Source: Pararge aegeria (taxonomy: Eukaryota; Arthropoda; Insecta; Lepidoptera; Nymphalidae). From it: 64,000 bases of DNA. The stretch lies in assembly GCF_905163445.1 (NCBI RefSeq), contig NC_053200.1, positions 10,912,001 through 10,976,000 of the forward strand, given 5' to 3'. The position numbers and the translations under genes are program-made. Every line of letters begins with the position of its first letter. The stretch's first letter is position 1. The notes beneath the pieces were generated by a model, which saw only the letters and a list, made by a program, of their open reading frames with translations, made no database searches and was not told where the DNA came from. Shown piece after piece: positions 62,151 to 64,000 of the stretch.

Positions 62151-63239
62151 AATATGTAAGTAATTTCCTAAGTAATTTCCTGGCGTATAACCTGTTTATA
62201 GGTCAATTTGATCTTACGGCACTTCGAGATAGTCTTATCTGTAAAATGTAGGTATAAGGTGAAAACCAAGGTTAAACAATATTACGTTTCATTATAAAAT
62301 AAGAATTATCTGCGGGGACTGTCTCGTATTGCATTGAAACTTTCAAATAGATCAATCGAATTTTATCCGGACAACTAGCAATGACACAAGATATAGGTAT
62401 CACGTAAAAACAACACTGGCAGTGCAACAGTGCAAGTTGCATTTTTTAAAGCGCATTTACTGTACCATAATTAGTGTAATTAATTTATTACGAGTTTGAC
62501 CCATTTGAGATGCGTGGTCTAAGCTCTATATATCTCCTTTGTGAGAGGAGGCATGTCCTCGACCCTGCAGTTGTCTATTACTTATGTTCATCGTATTTAT
62601 TACACTACATACCTTTTAAATTGACAAAAAAATTAAAACATTGGACTTAAATTCATAATACATATTTAGTGCTGATTTTTTTATAAAATTGACTTCAGTT
62701 TAATAGGTTATCATAAAAAAATCAGTCGTTAGTGTTGTTATAAACATTAAACTTAGGTATAATTAATAACACAATCATCATCATCATATCAACCGATACC
62801 TCGCTACTGCTGGGCATGGGTTGATAGGGAGTTCTTAGTGCAATGATATGTTGCCGTCCACGTCCCTGCGACTTCTTTGATTTCGTCTGTCTCTATAATC
62901 CAAAAACAAAAAAAAATCTAAGCTTCCTTTTTGCGTGACGAGACTTATACAATAATAATAGATAATGATTGAACACAGATTCATTTACGACTACATTTAA
63001 CTGGCCTCAGGACTCAGACACAATACCGTAGCAATTATAAATGTTTCTCGCGACCCGGTAAAACATAGCCATCAACTCCTAATTAATGTACTAAGCGTGT
63101 TGCTTATTCGCATTTTGTTTACACACAAAGTTTAGGGACACTCGATAAGCGAGAGTCGTGCAGTGCGGCCGTGTCTGTGAAATACTGAAGTGTCAATTTG
63201 TTTGGTTCGGATGAGTGAACGGTAGCGTTATAGTGCAAT
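62151..63239. other. Upstream region of the EFCAB14-like exon at 63240
   Basis: AT-rich until about 63120, then GC-rich toward the start codon. A short repeat piece lies at 62775-62900 (catcatcatatcaacc, ctgctgggcatgggttgata). The promoter is probably within 63100-63230; gtgcagtgcgg near 63158 is a possible initiator. Confidence 0.4.
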
Positions 63240-63534
63240 ATGGAGAGCGCGGTCCACGCGCCCTTGCGTGTCGGGAAGAAGATGCGAAAGAGACGGGAGT
63301 TGGACGCTTTAGTGGGAGGTGGGGGTGCTCGAGGCGGGAGGCTTTTGTCCGCCTCGAGTGACGAAGGGGAGCCGTGGGGAAGGCGGACGTCGCGTCGACG
63401 TCGCTCCCGCCCGTTCGTCCGCCTCGCCGCCGCCCTGGCTCTGTGTGTATGCGTTGTTTCCGCTGCTACGGTGCTATGGCTTTTTGTGGATGTGCGACGA
63501 CAGATAGTATCCCTACGGATAGAGATGGACCGAG
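63240..63534 (+). CDS. EFCAB14: EFCAB14-like protein, first coding exon (second start), partial
   Basis: Encodes 98 residues and ends in phase 1 at a gtttgt donor. After a short N-terminal extension, MRKRRELDALVG matches the start of vertebrate EFCAB14 (MKKRKELNALIG), followed by a Gly-rich and acidic segment (SASSDEGE), an Arg-rich stretch (RRTSRRRRSR), a membrane segment (about residues 60-83) and VDVRRQIVSLRIEMDR, the start of a luminal or extracellular coiled coil. In vertebrates the C-terminus has EF hands; here the remaining exons lie beyond 64000. The exon is much richer in GC and CpG than its surroundings. The second methionine (residue 15) fits the vertebrate start best. Confidence 0.75.
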
Positions 63535-63870
63535 GTTTGTTGATAGGAATTCGCTACTGTAACTTATGACTTCCCCAAAGCCAATGCAGTGGCCGTGTTG
63601 ACGTCGCTTCAGCCATTTCGTCCGCCTCGCCGAAGTCATGCGTTGTTGTCACTTCTACGGTACTATGGCTTTTTTGTAGATATGAAACGAAACATAGTAT
63701 TCCTTCGGATTGAGATGGACCGAGGTTTTTGATATCAATTCGCTACTGTAACTTATGATGTCCCCAAATCCAATGCAGTCGCCGTGTTGACGTCGTTTCA
63801 GCCATTTCGTCCGCTTTGCGATGCCATATGTTATACCCACTGCTACGGCTATGCCTTTTTTTTCGTGTGA
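63397..63870 (+). repeat. Tandem triplication of the EFCAB14-like exon 3' part
   Basis: The second half of the coding exon with its donor and about 60 bases of intron recurs at about 63600 and 63789 (spacings about 203 and 189). Shared landmarks: gacgtcgct at 63397, 63600 and 63789; ttcgtccgcctcgccg in the first two; gatggaccgaggttt at 63524 and 63714. Copies 2 and 3 have stops and lower GC. Copy 3 runs into a SINE-A before its donor. Confidence 0.85.
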
Positions 63871-63879
63871 GATAACGAA

Positions 63880-64000
63880 TTGGCGCAGTTTGCAGCGACC
63901 TGCTTTCTGAGCCCAAGGCCGTGGGTTTGATATCCACTACTGGAAAATGTTTGTGTGATGAGCATGAATGTTTTTCAGTGTCTGGGTGTTTATATGTATA
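63880..64000 (+). mobile_element. SINE-A, cut by the window end
   Basis: cgaattggcgcagtttgcag, B-box-like gtgggtttgatatcc, then tgatgagcatgaatgttttt cagtgtctgggtg up to the edge. Confidence 0.85.

Noticed and set aside
63655..63937. Minus-strand frames at the right edge
   Set aside because: Antisense of the decayed exon copies and of the SINE-A.

Overview
The window is nuclear DNA from an insect, most likely a moth or butterfly (Lepidoptera). It is AT-rich, its genes are split into short exons with GT-AG introns, and introns and intergenic DNA are packed with small repeats typical of lepidopteran genomes: tRNA-derived SINEs, Helitron-like elements ending CTAG, hAT-like MITEs, and RTE and CR1/Jockey-type LINE pieces. 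The order is inferred from repeat style, not from a marker gene.

Five conserved genes are recognised from their spliced translations. Left to right: (1) DNAI1, the axonemal outer-arm dynein intermediate chain, 17 exons on the + strand at 4308-12628, with a tRNA-Thr(UGU) gene inside one intron. (2) An FKRP-like (fukutin-related protein) gene, 4 exons on the - strand at 19210-23242. It keeps the zinc-binding cysteines, but the aspartates expected in the active site are replaced and the C-terminus is short. (3) GET3/ASNA1, the ATPase that targets tail-anchored proteins, 5 exons on the + strand at 24408-27096, divergent from FKRP. (4) PIGO, the GPI-anchor ethanolamine-phosphate transferase 3, 9 exons on the - strand at 37048-49425. 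(5) The 5' end of an EFCAB14-like membrane protein gene on the + strand. Two separate N-terminal coding starts are visible (50253-51914 and 63240-63534). They end in the same splice phase and may be alternative first exons of one gene that continues past the window. A nearly complete CR1/Jockey-type LINE lies at about 32.4-35.9 kb between GET3 and PIGO.

The genes do not form one pathway. FKRP and PIGO both belong to families acting in secretory-pathway glycan or lipid modification, and GET3 feeds membrane proteins into the ER, but their adjacency is probably chance. Two divergent pairs (FKRP/GET3 and PIGO/EFCAB14-like) share upstream regions of about 0.8-1.2 kb.

The most notable signals are the FKRP homologue without its catalytic aspartates, and three places where a coding or coding-like segment has been locally duplicated or triplicated in tandem with the extra copies decaying: DNAI1 exon 13, the EFCAB14-like first exon, and an unrecognised - strand ORF at 52 kb. 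There are also several near-perfect hairpins, many at repeat boundaries, a 450-bp foldback element at 56.4 kb, and a retro-insertion with a clear 16-bp target-site duplication at 16 kb. No CRISPR array, rRNA or virus-like gene was seen.
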